DNA of 41,808 nt from NCBI GenBank assembly GCA_022563405.1, contig JADFNK010000013.1, positions 1 to 41,808 on the forward strand, written 5' to 3'. The notes beneath the pieces are model-generated. The model ran no database searches. It saw only the letters and a list, made by a program, of their open reading frames with translations, and was not told the DNA's origin. This DNA comes from Gemmatimonadota bacterium. Its GTDB lineage: Bacteria > Gemmatimonadota > Gemmatimonadetes > Longimicrobiales > Gaopeijiaceae. Position numbers and translations under genes: made by a program. Each line of letters begins with the position of its first letter. The stretch's first letter is position 1. Shown here in pieces: positions 27,903-36,307 of the stretch.

Positions 27903-28046
27903 GCCCGCTCTCGTGAGGTGGGACGGCGCAGATGGACGCTCTCGAAGGCTGCTGAAAGAATCATCTTGGACCACTCGTAACAAGGGGGGCAGACCGGGTG
28001 TAACACTAGATCCGGGTCGACTCCCCCGGGGTCTGGTCGACGGAGA

Positions 28047-29084
28047 GTGCCCTTGTTCACACGATGTTTGGTCTGTCACACGCCGTTCCCACCGAACGAG
28101 GAGCTGGAACACTTCTCCACTTCCACTCGCGTGGCGTACGATGCCGAGCGTGGACGCCTTTGGGCGATCTGCCGGTCCTGCAAGAGGTGGTCACTCGCCC
28201 CCATCGAAGAACGCTGGGAGGCCCTCGAGGAACTCGAGAAGATCGTGAAGGACCGGGCGAGACTTCTCTCACAGACCGATAACGTCGCTCTTCTGCGCGT
28301 GGGTAACCTCGACGTCGTTCGGGTCGGTCGGGCGAACCTCACGGAAGAAGCCTGGTGGAGGTACGGACGGGAACTCACCTCCCGGGCAGAGAAACACCGG
28401 AAACTCACTTTCATGGGAACCGCGGCGGCCGGCGCCGCGATTGCGGGAGGGTGGGCCACGGGTGGAATCACCTGGCTTGGCGCGTGGCTTCTCTGGGAGC
28501 ACGCCCCGGACCAAGTGACGCGGGCCGCCCGATGGTTCCGATTCGGTGGAAGCGCCTGGCGGGGCCGCCAAAGCTGCGCCCGCTGTGGTCACATTTTTCG
28601 TAGCATCGCCTACCGGGACCGTACGCAGGTGATCCTTTCGCCTGGCGCCGGCCCGGGTGATGCCTTGTCCGTGACCCAACGATGCCCGCTCTGCGGGGAC
28701 CTCGGTGATGGAGGCCTGCACCTCCACGGCAAGGAGGGGGAATACGTTTCTCGGCGGCTGCTCGCGTATCACCACCACACCGGTGCCTCGGAGAAGCGTG
28801 TCCGGTCGGCGACGCGACTCATCGAAGAAGCCGGGAGTCCTAAAGACCTCACGCGCATCGTCATCAAAGAGGGACGTCGACTCGGCGATCTCCAACGGAC
28901 CGGCGCCATCGCCTTGGAGATCGCGGCCAACGACACGGTCGAGCAGCATCTCCTCCAGCTCGAATTAGCCGAAGTCGAAGCGCACTGGAGGAGAGAGGAG
29001 GAACTCGCCTCCATCATCGATGGAGAGCTCACGCCCCTGCCCTTGATGGAGACTCTTCGGCGGAAGGTCATCGGAATCGGGTGA
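28047..29084 (+). CDS. Unknown protein with paired zinc ribbons and a hydrophobic segment
   Basis: I do not recognise this 345-aa protein. The N-terminus has two CxxC pairs (CLVCH, and CRSC about 35 residues later), a likely zinc ribbon. A hydrophobic Ala/Gly-rich stretch (about residues 122-150) could be a membrane hairpin. A second set of CxxC pairs follows (CARCGH near 187 and CPLCGD near 218). The C-terminal third is charged and helical. The start is uncertain: GTG at 28047 is the first, but TTG at 28053 has a better-spaced GGAG. It is the first plus-strand gene after the long minus-strand run and is divergent from the amidotransferase gene (144-bp gap, nothing clear). Confidence 0.75.
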   Translation: MPLFTRCLVCHTPFPPNEELEHFSTSTRVAYDAERGRLWAICRSCKRWSLAPIEERWEALEELEKIVKDRARLLSQTDNVALLRVGNLDVVRVGRANLTEEAWWRYGRELTSRAEKHRKLTFMGTAAAGAAIAGGWATGGITWLGAWLLWEHAPDQVTRAARWFRFGGSAWRGRQSCARCGHIFRSIAYRDRTQVILSPGAGPGDALSVTQRCPLCGDLGDGGLHLHGKEGEYVSRRLLAYHHHTGASEKRVRSATRLIEEAGSPKDLTRIVIKEGRRLGDLQRTGAIALEIAANDTVEQHLLQLELAEVEAHWRREEELASIIDGELTPLPLMETLRRKVIGIG

Positions 29085-29117
29085 AGCGGCCCCGCGATCA
29101 GTCCTGATAGCGGACCG

Positions 29118-29155
29118 ACCGTAGGGTTCCAGCTTAACCGTAGGGTTCCAGCTTA
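29118..29155 (-). repeat. Perfect two-copy 19-bp tandem repeat at the nadE stop codon
   Basis: ACCGTAGGGTTCCAGCTTA occurs at 29118-29136 and 29137-29155. On the coding strand each copy begins with TAA; the first TAA is the nadE stop. It lies in a 68-bp gap between converging genes. Confidence 0.95.
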
Positions 29156-30949
29156 GAAGTCGACCGGCCTCAGGTAGAACTCCCCGATCGCGGTGGATGA
29201 AAGCATCGCCACCGTCGGCAGCTCTCTCTTCCAATGCGTCGCCGACAGCCGACTCCAGACACAGTCCACATCGCTTGCGGGGAACCCGTCGCTCTTGAGC
29301 TCATCGGGTGTATGCCCGCTGAGAAGCCAATGAAGGATCGGATCGGCGCGATGGTAGGAAATACCGAGCTCGTCTTCATCGTGCACGCCGCGAACCAAGT
29401 CGGCTGAAGCGGGTTTGTCGATGATGACGTCGGGCACACCGAGGTGCCTGGCCAAATCCCATACCTGCGTCTTGAAGAGATCCCCCAGCGGGTTGATCGG
29501 CGGAGAATCATCCGCGTGCCACGTGTAGTATCCCAGCAGGCGCTCCGACTTGTTCCCCGTACCGAGCGGGAGTGCTCCGAGCTTGGCGGACTGGTCGAAC
29601 AGGATCATGGATCGGAGGCGGGCCGCCAGATTCCCACGGCGGAGGGGCGAAAGGTCTGGTTCATGCTCCTCTGCGTATGCGTCCACCGCGCCCGTGATCT
29701 CGATCGTGCGCCCTTCGGCGCCTGATGCCTCCAGAACGAGGTCCGCATGGTCCAAGCTCTCCTGGCTGGAGGTCGCGTAAGGAAGGCGAAAACCCGTCAC
29801 GTTTTCGGCGCCGAGGGCACGCACCGCCAAAAAGAGCGACACACTCGAGTCCACCCCTCCGGACAGACCGATCACCACGCGCTCAAAGCCGCGGTGACGA
29901 ACAACCTCTTCCCGGATGAATTCCAGCAGAGCGCTCTCCACGAGGGCCAGATCCAGATCGAGTAGTGTGTCGTCCTCCGGACGGACCGGCGTATGTACGG
30001 CCGGGCCCAACGGCTCGAGCTCGGGCTCAGCCGGCATCGAACCCGCGCTGGCCGACCCAGGTGCCGAATCAGGGTTTTGGGCGTCGGTCAGCGCCTTCTG
30101 CAGGTGAGGAAGTGTTTGTTCGAGATCGGCCAACAAGGGCGACCCCACCCGGGCCCGGTCGATGGCCGCCGACTCCAGCTCGGCCACGGTCACGCCCGCC
30201 TCGAAGAGCGGACCGCGCGCCAGCACCTCGCCGTCGGGCGCAACAGCGATGGATCCGCCCGGAAAAACCTTTCCTCCCTCGGAGCCTACGAGCTGACTCA
30301 CCACCACGAACACACCGTGCTCGAGCGCCGTGGCTGGGGCCAACGCATCCCAACGACTCAGGTTGCCCGGGCGCCCTTCTCCACCCGGAGTGAAGTCTCG
30401 CGCGGGAGAAGCGCTCACGGCGATGATCAGCTCGGCGCCCCCTACGGCCAAGATCGTGGGCGGCAGCGAGTGCCACATTTCCTCACAGATGAGGAGACCT
30501 ACACGCCCGAATCTGGTATCGAACGCTCGTACGCTCTTTCCTGCCTCCACGAAGCGCGCCTCGTCGAAGACACCGTAGGTGGGCAGAAACATCTTCCGGT
30601 GGACGTGGGTCGCCTCGAAGCCTCCCTCACCGGGCGTCAGATATACGACGCTGTTGTGGAGCCTCCGACGGTGCCGCTCGAAAAAACCGAGCACCACATC
30701 GGGCCCCCCCTCCGGCGGCGGGCCCAATCCTTTGGCGACGTCCGTAGCCGAGCGGGCTGCCTCGGCAACACCACCCTCCAGGAAATAACCGGTCAAGCTC
30801 GCCTCGGGGAACACCAGGAGGTCGACCGACCCTGTTTGCTCCGAGATCATTTCACGAATCCGGGAGAGATTGGACTCCACATCGGCCTTGTTGGGTTTGA
30901 ACTGAGCGAGCCCCACCCGTAGCTTGGGCCCTCCTGGCGGTCGTTTCAT
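29153..30949 (-). CDS. nadE: Glutamine-dependent NAD(+) synthetase
   Basis: The 598-aa product has an N-terminal nitrilase-type glutaminase (about residues 1-270) and a C-terminal NAD synthetase. The glutaminase triad is visible: Glu49 in VFPEASLTGY, Lys in HRKMFLPTYG, Cys in LLICEEMWH. The synthetase has the ATP loop GLSGGVDSSVSLF and PLGTGNKSERLLGYYTWHADDSPPINPLGDLFKT. Ammonia from glutamine amidates nicotinate adenine dinucleotide. I set the start at ATG 30949 (GGGAG 9 nt upstream), where homology begins; a reading to 31063 adds unrelated sequence. The 171-bp divergent gap to the S41 gene has only a weak candidate promoter (TTGCGC/CACAAT, 31039-31066, plus strand). Confidence 0.96.
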   Translation of the reverse strand: MKRPPGGPKLRVGLAQFKPNKADVESNLSRIREMISEQTGSVDLLVFPEASLTGYFLEGGVAEAARSATDVAKGLGPPPEGGPDVVLGFFERHRRRLHNSVVYLTPGEGGFEATHVHRKMFLPTYGVFDEARFVEAGKSVRAFDTRFGRVGLLICEEMWHSLPPTILAVGGAELIIAVSASPARDFTPGGEGRPGNLSRWDALAPATALEHGVFVVVSQLVGSEGGKVFPGGSIAVAPDGEVLARGPLFEAGVTVAELESAAIDRARVGSPLLADLEQTLPHLQKALTDAQNPDSAPGSASAGSMPAEPELEPLGPAVHTPVRPEDDTLLDLDLALVESALLEFIREEVVRHRGFERVVIGLSGGVDSSVSLFLAVRALGAENVTGFRLPYATSSQESLDHADLVLEASGAEGRTIEITGAVDAYAEEHEPDLSPLRRGNLAARLRSMILFDQSAKLGALPLGTGNKSERLLGYYTWHADDSPPINPLGDLFKTQVWDLARHLGVPDVIIDKPASADLVRGVHDEDELGISYHRADPILHWLLSGHTPDELKSDGFPASDVDCVWSRLSATHWKRELPTVAMLSSTAIGEFYLRPVDF

Positions 30950-31120
30950 GAGCGACGTCTCCCGGGCACGTCGGCGATCAAAGACAACTCGACTCTCCCT
31001 CGACAAAGTAAGGATTCGGGGTTCGAAGCCGAAGACCCTTGCGCGCAGATGGGAACGAGGCACAATCCGATGGGGTTAAGAAAACAAAGCTCAACCGTTG
31101 CCCACAGTGAAAGTGAACCG

Positions 31121-32707
31121 ATGATCCGTAAGACCGTACTCGGCCTCGCGTTGGCCCTGGTTCTCGCCCTGCCTTCAGCGGGCCAATCCCAGAATGATGC
31201 GGGAGGGCGCCGCTCAGGAAGGCAGGGGGTCGCTACCGCGGAGGCGCAGGAATTCCTAGCTGCCTTTCAGATCATTCGTGACTACAGCCTCGAAGTGCAC
31301 TCCGACTCGACACTCTGGTTCCGTGCCGTCGATGGGCTGATCCGAGAACTCAACGACGCGTATGCCCAAGCGTTCGCGCCGGCCGAGTACGACGAATTTC
31401 AGGAGAACAATACGGGCAGTTATGCGGGCATAGGCGTGCAGATCACGACCCTCAATGAAGTCATCACCGTCACCGCCGTTTTCCGGGGCACTCCCGCCGA
31501 AGAGTCCGGCCTCCAGGTCGGAGACCTGATCATTGCGGTGAACGACGAAAGTACGGAGGGGTGGACAACCGGGGACGCTTCTGATGCGATCCGTGGCGAA
31601 GTGGGAACCACGGTGCAGCTTTCGATCGCTCGCCAAGGGCTCAGCGCCCCGCTCAAGCCGACTGTGCGCCGAGACAGTGTTCATGTCGAGGCTACGGAGG
31701 CCGACCTGGTGGGCCCGAACGTCGCCTATATCGGGCTCGACCGGGTCGCTCGCGGCTCGGCCGATGAAGTGGAGGCCGCCCTCTCCCAGTTCAAGGACGC
31801 GCGCGGATTCATCCTCGACTTGAGAGGTAATCCGGGCGGATATCTCGACGAATCTCTCGATATCTCGGATCTCTTCCTCCCCGAAGGAGTCCGCCTCGCC
31901 AGTGCTGAAAGTCGCGTCCCGGGCGAAGCGGGCCGCAGCCTGGATGAGGCGTGGACGGCCGAAACCCCGGATCGTATACCGGGCAAACCCATGATCGTCC
32001 TCGTCAATCGATTTTCCGCATCTGCCTCCGAGATCATCGCCGGAGCCTTGCAGGACCACGACCGAGCTTTGGTGATCGGCGAAAGGACCTTCGGAAAGGG
32101 GGTCTTTCAGAACGTGTTCCGGCTCAGCGAAACACGTCACCTGCGGATCACGACTGGCGAGTGGTTTACGCCGCTAGGCAGATCCCTGCATCGGCCCCGG
32201 ACGGCTCAGGGTAATCCCTTGCCGGAAGATCCGGACACCTATCCCGTGGTCACGACCCGAGGCGGGCGTGAACTGGTGGCTGGAGGCGGGGTGTTCCCCG
32301 ATCTCGAGATCAGAAACGACACCCTCACGCTCTTCGAGCGCGAGTTCATCTCTCAAACCGACAACGCGGGTGTACCGCTGAGCCCCCGGATCGAGGAGTT
32401 TTCCTTCGATCAATCCCAAAAGCTCCGGGCCGAGGGCAGCGATCCTGTGATGGATCCCGTCGCCTTCGAAGATTTTCTGACCGGGCTCGCCGAGGAGGGC
32501 GCCGACCGCACGTTACTCGATAACAGTGAGGTGCGGGAATACCTGGAATACTTGGTCGGCGAGCGTATTGCTCGACGGATGGACAGGTTGGGCCGGGCCA
32601 TGGAGCTTCGAGCCCTCCGCGATCCGGTCCTCGCAACGGCCCTTCAGCTCTTGGGTGAAGTCGAGACCCAGGAAGAACTGTTCGCCGCCGCAGACCGGTT
32701 GAACTAG
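31121..32707 (+). CDS. S41 family C-terminal processing peptidase
   Basis: The 528-aa product has a signal peptide (residues 1-22, ending PSAGQSQ), so it is periplasmic. A PDZ domain (about 95-170) contains the carboxylate-binding pattern GIGVQI and GLQVGDLIIAVND. The S41 core has FILDLRGNPGGYLDES, catalytic Ser in NRFSASASEIIAGAL and Lys in ERTFGKGVFQ. It would trim or degrade envelope proteins from their C-termini. The start is ATG 31121, which opens the signal peptide; the ribosome-binding site is weak. The C-terminal 150 residues are helical and polar. Confidence 0.93.
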   Translation: MIRKTVLGLALALVLALPSAGQSQNDAGGRRSGRQGVATAEAQEFLAAFQIIRDYSLEVHSDSTLWFRAVDGLIRELNDAYAQAFAPAEYDEFQENNTGSYAGIGVQITTLNEVITVTAVFRGTPAEESGLQVGDLIIAVNDESTEGWTTGDASDAIRGEVGTTVQLSIARQGLSAPLKPTVRRDSVHVEATEADLVGPNVAYIGLDRVARGSADEVEAALSQFKDARGFILDLRGNPGGYLDESLDISDLFLPEGVRLASAESRVPGEAGRSLDEAWTAETPDRIPGKPMIVLVNRFSASASEIIAGALQDHDRALVIGERTFGKGVFQNVFRLSETRHLRITTGEWFTPLGRSLHRPRTAQGNPLPEDPDTYPVVTTRGGRELVAGGGVFPDLEIRNDTLTLFEREFISQTDNAGVPLSPRIEEFSFDQSQKLRAEGSDPVMDPVAFEDFLTGLAEEGADRTLLDNSEVREYLEYLVGERIARRMDRLGRAMELRALRDPVLATALQLLGEVETQEELFAAADRLN

Positions 32708-32784
32708 GCCAGCCTAACTTCTTACCGAACTCCAGCCAGTGCTCCCTGTGTAGGCTCGTAGCGGCTCACTGCGAGGGGTAGGCT

Positions 32785-32810
32785 GGTCGGCCGCTACCTG
32801 CGGGCCGACC
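32785..32810 (+). other. Strong hairpin between the S41 gene and tnpB
   Basis: GGTCGGCC (32785-32792) and GGCCGACC (32803-32810) form a perfect 8-bp stem around a 10-nt loop. A second inverted pair, CCAGCCTA (32709-32716) and TAGGCTGG (32779-32786), overlaps it. No T-run follows, so it is a poor intrinsic terminator. It may be part of the left end of the tnpB element. The rest of the 230-bp gap shows no gene. Confidence 0.5.
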
Positions 32811-32937
32811 TTGCTGATTGAGGTACCGTTGAATCACCGAGAGTGGGGCTCCACCAAAGGAGACGAGGCAGTAGGATCGCTCCCGGTGGGATCACTCCAG
32901 GGCTTGCATGCCGATCCTGTTTGTACGACGATAAAGG

Positions 32938-34194
32938 ATGCCGAAGAGATACCGAAAGGTGACGTATCGTCTCTATCCCGGTAGGGAACAGGTCCAGGGC
33001 TTGTGGCTGATGTTCCACGGCCACAGGGATCTCTATAACGCGTTGCTCGAGCAGCGGCGCAGTGCCTGGCGGCGGCACCTGTCCTTTACGGCTCAGTGCG
33101 AGGAAATCACCCGGCTGCGAGCTGAGGCCCCCTTCTGGCAGAAGTTCAATGCCCAGTCGATGCAGGTCACCGCGAAGCGCGTCGATCTAGCCTTCAAGGC
33201 CTTCTTCCGGCGCGTGAGGCAGGGTGAGAAGCCGGGGTTCCCCCGGTTCAAATCGCTGAGCCGGTTCAATGGCTGGGGATACAAGACACACGGGGATGGC
33301 TGGCGCTTCACACCTGATACCGATCACCGCCACCGGATCCGAAACGGCACGCTACGGATCAGTGGGATCGGGGAGATGCGCGCCCGCGGCAGGATGCGCA
33401 CCTATGGCATCCCGAAGACCTGCGAGATCGTCCAGGAAGACGGGCGCTGGTATGCGTCGATCACGCTCCTCTGCTTCCCTGGGCGGGAGACGACCGGCCA
33501 GGCCGCGGGCCTTGACTGGGGAGTCTCGACCTTCGCCACGGTGGCTACGGCCCATGGCGGTGTGGCCCAGATCCAGAACCCCAGACTGCTCCGGTCCGCG
33601 GAAGAGGCACTGGTCCAGGCGCAGCAGGTCCTGGCCCGCAAGACGAGGGGATCGAGGAACCGAAACAAGGTCCGTCGCAAAGTGGCCCGGCTGCACCGGA
33701 AGGTCCGGAATCAGCGTCTGGACTTCTTGCATCAGGCAACGGCCCATCTCGTTCGCCACTTCGGGTTTCTGGCCACGGAAGAGTTGGCGGTGGCGAACAT
33801 GACGAAGTCAGCCCGGGGTACCGAGGAAGCCCCGGGCACGAACGTCCAGCAGAAGGCCGGACTGAACAAGTCCATCCTGGACACCGCACCGGGACTGTTC
33901 CTCTCGATGCTTCGGTACAAAGCGGAAGAAGCTGGTGCCGAGCTCGTGGAGGTGCCCACACGGTCCTTGAAAGCCACGCAGCGCTGCGCACGGTGTTGGG
34001 AGACGACGAAGAAGTCGCTTTCCCAGCGCATCCATCACTGCGCACACTGTGGCTTCACCCTGGACCGCGATTGGAATGCAGCCCTGGTCGCGCTGATTTA
34101 CGCCATGAGTGGCAACGGCCGGGAACCGGCCGCATGTGTCCGCCTCCCATCGTCAGGGGCCGGGTGGCACGAAACTCCATGTAGAGCGGCGTAG
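32938..34194 (+). CDS. tnpB: TnpB, RNA-guided nuclease of IS200/IS605 family
   Basis: The 418-aa product has an N-terminal helix-rich domain (YRKVTYRLYPGREQ... LYNALLEQRR) and a RuvC-like nuclease. The three acidic residues are visible: Asp in GLDWGVSTFA, Glu in ATEELAVANM, Asp in DRDWNAALVAL. Between the last two is the zinc ribbon CARC and CAHCG. All catalytic positions are intact and the length is normal, so it may be active. TnpB proteins are RNA-guided nucleases that keep the element in place, and are ancestors of Cas12. The start is ATG at 32938; there is no clear ribosome-binding site. Confidence 0.95.
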   Translation: MPKRYRKVTYRLYPGREQVQGLWLMFHGHRDLYNALLEQRRSAWRRHLSFTAQCEEITRLRAEAPFWQKFNAQSMQVTAKRVDLAFKAFFRRVRQGEKPGFPRFKSLSRFNGWGYKTHGDGWRFTPDTDHRHRIRNGTLRISGIGEMRARGRMRTYGIPKTCEIVQEDGRWYASITLLCFPGRETTGQAAGLDWGVSTFATVATAHGGVAQIQNPRLLRSAEEALVQAQQVLARKTRGSRNRNKVRRKVARLHRKVRNQRLDFLHQATAHLVRHFGFLATEELAVANMTKSARGTEEAPGTNVQQKAGLNKSILDTAPGLFLSMLRYKAEEAGAELVEVPTRSLKATQRCARCWETTKKSLSQRIHHCAHCGFTLDRDWNAALVALIYAMSGNGREPAACVRLPSSGAGWHETPCRAA

Positions 34195-34209
34195 CCGTTT
34201 ACATGGAGT
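34174..34209 (+). other. Hairpin at the tnpB 3' end (element right end, possible omega-RNA end)
   Basis: ACTCCATGTA (34174-34183) pairs perfectly with TACATGGAGT (34200-34209); inside, CGGC (34187-34190) pairs with GCCG (34194-34197) around GTA. The structure spans the tnpB stop codon. Such hairpins mark IS200/IS605 right ends, and the guide RNA of TnpB is made from this region. If the element ends here, the guide would read into the last bases of xerD; this is an inference. Confidence 0.65.
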
Positions 34210-34212
34210 GGT

Positions 34213-35133
34213 TCATGACCTCGGGTGGTACTTCCGATGGACGTCACGAAGATATTCGAGATCCAGATGCGTATAGATCTGGGTGGTCGAAATGTCTGCA
34301 TGACCTAGAAGTTCCTGGACCGCCACCAGATCCGCACCACCCTCCAACAAGTGCGTAGCAAACGTGTGCCGGAGCACATGGGGAGAGACGTTGCCTTCGA
34401 TGCCCGCCGAGCGTGCAGCAGCCTTTACGATCTTCCATACGGCTGTCCTGGACAGCGGGCGCCCTCGTTGATTCAAGAATACATACCCGCCGCCTTTACC
34501 TTTTTCCAAGGCCGGCCTCACCTCACGGAGGTACCGGGAGAGAGCCACACACGCCGGACCTCCGAGCGGGATCATGCGCTCCTTGGAGCCTTTTCCGAAG
34601 ACCGTACATAGTCCCTCCTCGAGATCGAGATTGGTCACGAGCAGGCCCACGAGCTCCGAGACGCGCACCCCGGTGGCGTACAGGAATTCCAGGATCGCCC
34701 GGTCGCGCCAGTGTACGGACGAGTCCAAACGAGGAGCCTCCAGCAGCGCAGAGACAGCAGCGGCATCGAGGACGTCTGGAAGCGGTCGGCCAATACGTGG
34801 GCTTCGAAGTCCCTCCGTCGGGTCGGTTTCCAAAGCACCTTCCTCCAGAAGAAATCCGAAGTAGGTACGGAGGGCCGACTGTGCGCGGCGCACAGAGGTA
34901 GGGGCAAGGCCGAGGTCAGCGAGGTGGAAGACATAGTCTCGTATATCATTGCCCTCCACAGACGACGGAGCCTGCCGTCCTCTCGTAGCAACGAAAGCGA
35001 TGAATCTCTCGAGTTCCCGGCCATACGCGCTGATTGTAAGCTTGGATAGGCCACGCTCGAAGTTCAGATATTCGGCGTATTGTTCAACCTGGAATGCGAT
35101 CGCGTCATTCACTCGGTGTTTCAGGTTCGTCAC
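34213..35133 (-). CDS. xerD: Tyrosine recombinase XerD
   Basis: The 306-aa product has the N-terminal SAM-like DNA-binding domain (about residues 14-105) and a C-terminal catalytic domain with every active-site residue: Arg157 (ATGVRVSEL), Lys181, His252 and Arg255 (HVLRHTFATHLL), His278 (LLGHADI), and Tyr287 (TQIYTHL). The end HRKYHPRS is typical of XerC/XerD, so the tnpB insertion 18 bp away did not truncate it. It should act with a second Xer protein at the dif site (7840-7867). The start is GTG at 35133 with AGGGG about 8 nt upstream, overlapping dedA by 29 bp; GTG at 35112 is the alternative. XerD versus XerC is judged by overall look only. Confidence 0.92.
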   Translation of the reverse strand: MTNLKHRVNDAIAFQVEQYAEYLNFERGLSKLTISAYGRELERFIAFVATRGRQAPSSVEGNDIRDYVFHLADLGLAPTSVRRAQSALRTYFGFLLEEGALETDPTEGLRSPRIGRPLPDVLDAAAVSALLEAPRLDSSVHWRDRAILEFLYATGVRVSELVGLLVTNLDLEEGLCTVFGKGSKERMIPLGGPACVALSRYLREVRPALEKGKGGGYVFLNQRGRPLSRTAVWKIVKAAARSAGIEGNVSPHVLRHTFATHLLEGGADLVAVQELLGHADISTTQIYTHLDLEYLRDVHRKYHPRS

Positions 35134-35788
35134 CCTGCTGCCCCTGCCCGGACCCCGGACCGGTATCCACAGACCGACTCCCCCGGGAGCGGAACCACCA
35201 CCAGGCCAATAGCACGAAGATCACCCCCGCGATAGCGGCCAGTGTCCAGTTGAGGCGGGTTTGTGTCCTCAGGAGATGTTCGACGTTGCGCCCGGCAAAC
35301 GCTCCGATCCACACCAGGGCTCCGTACCAGATCGCCGAAGCCAGCAGTAGGGGCAACACCACCGTAAGTGGGCGCTGTCGGATGAGCCCGGCAAACACGG
35401 GCGCAACGGCCCGCAACCCCGGTAGGAAGCGTGTGTAGAAAATGGCTGCAGTTCCCCAACGCCGGTAGAATTTCCGCACGATCCCAACCTGCTTCGGGTC
35501 GAGCAGGTATCTTCCGAGGCGAGTCTGGAAAAACTGGTCTCCGTAGCGGTAGGCGACCGTGTAGACCACAAGTGCAGAAAGCACGTTGGCCGTCCAGGTC
35601 ACGAGAAAGACGACCCCCACAACGGCGCTTCCGCGGGCGGCCAAGAACCCGCCGAGCAGCACGAACGTGTCGGCCGGAATCGGAGGGACGATATTCTCTA
35701 CTGCGGCTCCCAGGCCCAACACCACATACATCAGCAATGGGGGTACGTCCCCCAGCCAGACAAGAAGCCCGTCCACGCCGTCGCTCAA
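35105..35788 (-). CDS. DedA family inner-membrane protein
   Basis: The 227-aa product has five to six hydrophobic segments and the DedA (SNARE-associated) signature: ENIVPPIPADTFVLLGGFLAARG, YRYGDQFFQTRLGRYLL, and FYTRFLPGLRAVAPVFAG. DedA proteins recycle or scramble membrane lipids such as undecaprenyl phosphate and affect membrane potential. The C-terminal tail is hydrophilic. The start is TTG at 35788, directly after the ispF stop, with GGGAG 5 nt upstream. It is in one run with ispF and xerD. Confidence 0.9.
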   Translation of the reverse strand: MSDGVDGLLVWLGDVPPLLMYVVLGLGAAVENIVPPIPADTFVLLGGFLAARGSAVVGVVFLVTWTANVLSALVVYTVAYRYGDQFFQTRLGRYLLDPKQVGIVRKFYRRWGTAAIFYTRFLPGLRAVAPVFAGLIRQRPLTVVLPLLLASAIWYGALVWIGAFAGRNVEHLLRTQTRLNWTLAAIAGVIFVLLAWWWFRSRGSRSVDTGPGSGQGQQGDEPETPSE

Positions 35789-36277
35789 TCAGTCTCCCGA
35801 TCTCTCCAAGAGCGCCACCGCGTGTACCGCCATGCCCTCCCCAGATCCGATCCAGCCCATACCCTCGTTCGTTTTCCCTTTGACGGAAATCGCGTCGGGA
35901 GCGGTACGGAGCACTTCTGAGAGCCGCGCTACCATTGCCTGCACGTTAGGCGCGATCTTGGGCTCCTCGGTGATCACGGTAACGTCGACATTGCAGACGC
36001 GAAGGCCGGATTCACCGATGAGCTCCACCACCCTCGCCAACAGCTCCATGGAATCCACGTCCTTCCACTGGGGTTCGGAAGGGGGGAAATGGCGACCGAT
36101 GTCACCCAAGGCCGCCGCGCCCAGAAGGGCGTCCGTGACCGCGTGCGCGATGGCATCTCCGTCGGAGTGTCCTAGGAGACCGGGATGATCCGGAATCAGG
36201 ACACCGCCGAGAACGAGGGGACGTGCCTCGTCGAAGCGATGCGAGTCGTATCCGAAGCCAATCCTCATCGAGCCCAT
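35789..36277 (-). CDS. ispF: 2-C-methyl-D-erythritol 2,4-cyclodiphosphate synthase
   Basis: The 162-aa product is the fifth enzyme of the MEP isoprenoid pathway. Zinc ligands are in GYDSHRF (Asp-x-His) and the later GHSDGDAIAHAVTDALLGAA; GDIGRHFPPSEPQWK and VKGKTNEGMGWIGSGEGMAVHA complete the family pattern. Length is normal. The ATG at 36277 has GGAGGGG 8 nt upstream; the earlier GTG at 36298 lies upstream of that site. It is 30 bp after fabF. Confidence 0.96.
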   Translation of the reverse strand: MGSMRIGFGYDSHRFDEARPLVLGGVLIPDHPGLLGHSDGDAIAHAVTDALLGAAALGDIGRHFPPSEPQWKDVDSMELLARVVELIGESGLRVCNVDVTVITEEPKIAPNVQAMVARLSEVLRTAPDAISVKGKTNEGMGWIGSGEGMAVHAVALLERSGD

Positions 36278-36307
36278 CGTATTCGCCCCTCCGTTCACCC
36301 GCTGGAG

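Larger units (their letters stand above)
32938..34209 (+). mobile_element. IS200/IS605-type element with tnpB only (IS1341-like)
   Basis: A single tnpB gene with a 3' hairpin lies in the convergent gap between the S41 gene and xerD, 18 bp from the xerD stop. No Y1 transposase (tnpA) is visible, so movement would need TnpA from elsewhere. The left boundary cannot be fixed: it lies somewhere between the S41 stop at 32707 and 32938. The right boundary is near the hairpin ending at 34209. No target-site duplication is expected for this family. Confidence 0.75.

Noticed and set aside
32785-32810. Intrinsic terminator of the S41 protease gene
   Set aside because: The stem is strong but no T-run follows it on either strand.
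32708-32937. Remnant of a Y1 transposase gene (tnpA) upstream of tnpB
   Set aside because: No HUH motif or catalytic Tyr context could be found in any frame of this stretch.
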